This document shows, piece by piece, positions 6,636 to 7,755 of a DNA stretch of 7,755 bases. Positions within the stretch are counted from its first letter, which is position 1; the number at the start of each line of letters is the position of its first letter. This DNA is from Leptospirillum sp. (lineage in GTDB: Bacteria > Nitrospirota > Leptospirillia > Leptospirillales > Leptospirillaceae), in NCBI GenBank assembly GCA_027346125.1, contig DAIEST010000214.1, positions 1 through 7,755 of the forward strand, in the 5' to 3' direction. The notes beneath the pieces are model-generated. The model saw only the letters and a list, made by a program, of their open reading frames with translations. It did not search any database and had not been told where the DNA came from. Position numbers and translations under genes: made by a program.

Positions 6636-7755
6636 TCAGGACAGGTTCTGCGAATGGCTGCCTTTGCGCAATGAATAGCTTGTACTGCGGCCGCCGGCCG
6701 GGTCTTTGACCAGTACTCCGCGTTTCACGAGGTCGTCGATATCGCGGGATGCCGTATCCTGGGAGCATTTGCCGAGAGATGCCCATTTCGACGAGGTCAG
6801 CTTGCCTTCGAAGTTGTCCAGAAGCCGATCGAGAATGCGCCTCTGCCGGTCATTAAAATGATCTGCGTGATTCATTTCCCAGAAACGTGTCTTCTTGAAT
6901 ACCGTTGCCAATATTGTCTCCGCGCCATCGAAGGCGCGATCGAGACAGTCCAGAAACCATTCGAGCCAGTCGGTAATGTCGAGATCGCCTTTCTGGACCG
7001 CTTCCAGGATATCGTAATAAGTCTTGTGCTCTGCGCGGATCTGGGAGGACATGCTATAAAAGCGTTGCGGGCTGTCTTCTGATCGCGCAAGTGCCATGTC
7101 CGCGATCGCGCGGGCGATGCGGCCATTGCCGTCGTCGAAGGGGTGGATGGTGACAAACCACAAATGGGCGATGCCCGCCTTCAAAACAGCATCCGGAGGT
7201 TTCCTTCTGTTTCCGAACCAGGTCAGGAACGCGCGCATTTCACGACTGATCCGATTGGCAGCAGGCGCTTCGTAGTGGATTCGTTCTCGTCCTATCGCTC
7301 CGGAAACGACTTGCATTGGTCCGGCGCTGTCATCACGCCAGGCACCGACACGGATAGGGGTCATGTTGCTGCGTCCAGTCGGAAACAAGGCAGCGTGCCA
7401 GTCGTACAATCGCTTGGCCGTAAGGGGGCAATCATATTTCTGGGTTGCGTCCAGCGTCATCTCGACAATGCCCTCGACATGGCGGTCGGCAGGTGCCAGC
7501 GCTCCCGTGTCCATGCCGAGTCGGCGGGCGATCGACGAGCGCACTTGTTCTTTGTCAAGAACCTCGCCTTCAATCTCGCTGGATTGGGTCACTTCTTCGG
7601 TAAGGGTTTGAAGCATGGCCTCAGCGCGCAATGCGAACCCAAGCGCTTCTATCCGCCCGATCAGGCGACCCTGTCGGTGACGAACGCCAGCCAGGCGTTC
7701 AGTCAGACGTTCCCGACTCCAGGAAAACTTCGGCCAACTTTTGAGTTGGTGAATA
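6636..7755 (-). CDS. Fic-family protein with N-terminal inhibitory motif and C-terminal winged helix (5' partial)
   Basis: Fic enzymes usually transfer AMP from ATP onto target-protein hydroxyls. Residues count from the TTG codon at 7631. The catalytic loop HPFDDGNGR (163-171) is complete, including the catalytic His and the Asn-Gly-Arg that binds phosphates. SSEIEG (17-22) fits the (S/T)xxxE(G/N) inhibitory helix placed N-terminally, a class II self-inhibited Fic. The segment GAWRDDSAGPMQVVSG (96-111) lies where the target-binding flap is expected. A winged-helix-like domain (about 277-322: SSKWASLGKCSQDTASRDID, then a wing GGRSTSYSL) ends the protein. TTG is not the start: the same frame continues without a stop for 41 more codons to the window edge, encoding a typical family N-terminus (for example VRHRQGRLIGRIEALGF). 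At least 372 residues are visible and the true start lies outside. The arginine codons I read favour CGC, unlike the CGG-rich neighbours, a hint of transfer. Family assignment is very secure; the target is unknown. Confidence 0.95.
   Translation of the reverse strand, partial: IHQLKSWPKFSWSRERLTERLAGVRHRQGRLIGRIEALGFALRAEAMLQTLTEEVTQSSEIEGEVLDKEQVRSSIARRLGMDTGALAPADRHVEGIVEMTLDATQKYDCPLTAKRLYDWHAALFPTGRSNMTPIRVGAWRDDSAGPMQVVSGAIGRERIHYEAPAANRISREMRAFLTWFGNRRKPPDAVLKAGIAHLWFVTIHPFDDGNGRIARAIADMALARSEDSPQRFYSMSSQIRAEHKTYYDILEAVQKGDLDITDWLEWFLDCLDRAFDGAETILATVFKKTRFWEMNHADHFNDRQRRILDRLLDNFEGKLTSSKWASLGKCSQDTASRDIDDLVKRGVLVKDPAGGRSTSYSLRKGSHSQNLS

Noticed and set aside
6628..6650. 7-bp direct repeat GGTTCTG at the end of the Fic gene, as a possible target-site duplication
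   Set aside because: The copies are only 9 bp apart with no element between them; too short to mean anything.
5808..6674. Plus-strand 288-aa frame opposite the SurA-like gene
   Set aside because: No recognisable domain. The minus-strand frame has a membrane anchor, family motifs and a good ribosome site.

Overview
The window looks like chromosomal DNA of a Gram-negative bacterium. It is moderately G+C-rich, has strong AGGAGG-type ribosome binding sites, and encodes Sec-type signal peptides, a periplasmic binding protein and an outer-membrane barrel. The codon style and the c-di-GMP/periplasmic gene mix remind me of acidophilic Nitrospirota such as Leptospirillum. That is an impression with no marker gene behind it, so taxonomy is low confidence.

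Layout, left to right. (1) 3-2180 (+): a 5'-truncated GAF-PAS-GGDEF-EAL c-di-GMP enzyme. (2) Convergent with it, 5076-2235 (-): a tight three-gene operon. It encodes a ModA-like periplasmic binding protein, then a secreted 478-residue protein of unknown function, then a single-domain rhodanese. A perfect 14-bp inverted repeat sits where this operon meets the c-di-GMP gene. (3) 5077-5228: a compact divergent control region with two palindromic elements, one resembling a Fur box. (4) 5229-5804 (+): a small outer-membrane beta-barrel. (5) 6512-5811 (-): a membrane-anchored SurA/PpiD-type chaperone domain without a PPIase domain, ending 6 bp from the barrel gene. (6) 7755-6636 (-): a Fic-family protein with a complete catalytic motif, an N-terminal inhibitory motif and a C-terminal winged helix. 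It runs off the right edge of the window.

The most interesting part is the set formed by regions 2 to 4: a solitary binding protein with no transporter nearby, an unrecognised secreted partner, a cytoplasmic rhodanese and a divergent outer-membrane barrel, all sharing one control region. It could be an envelope system for handling a metal or oxyanion, but no substrate can be read from the sequence. The Fic gene looks like it has a different history from its neighbours. No intergenic stretch exceeds 300 bp. I found no tRNA, rRNA, CRISPR array, IS element or convincing intrinsic terminator.
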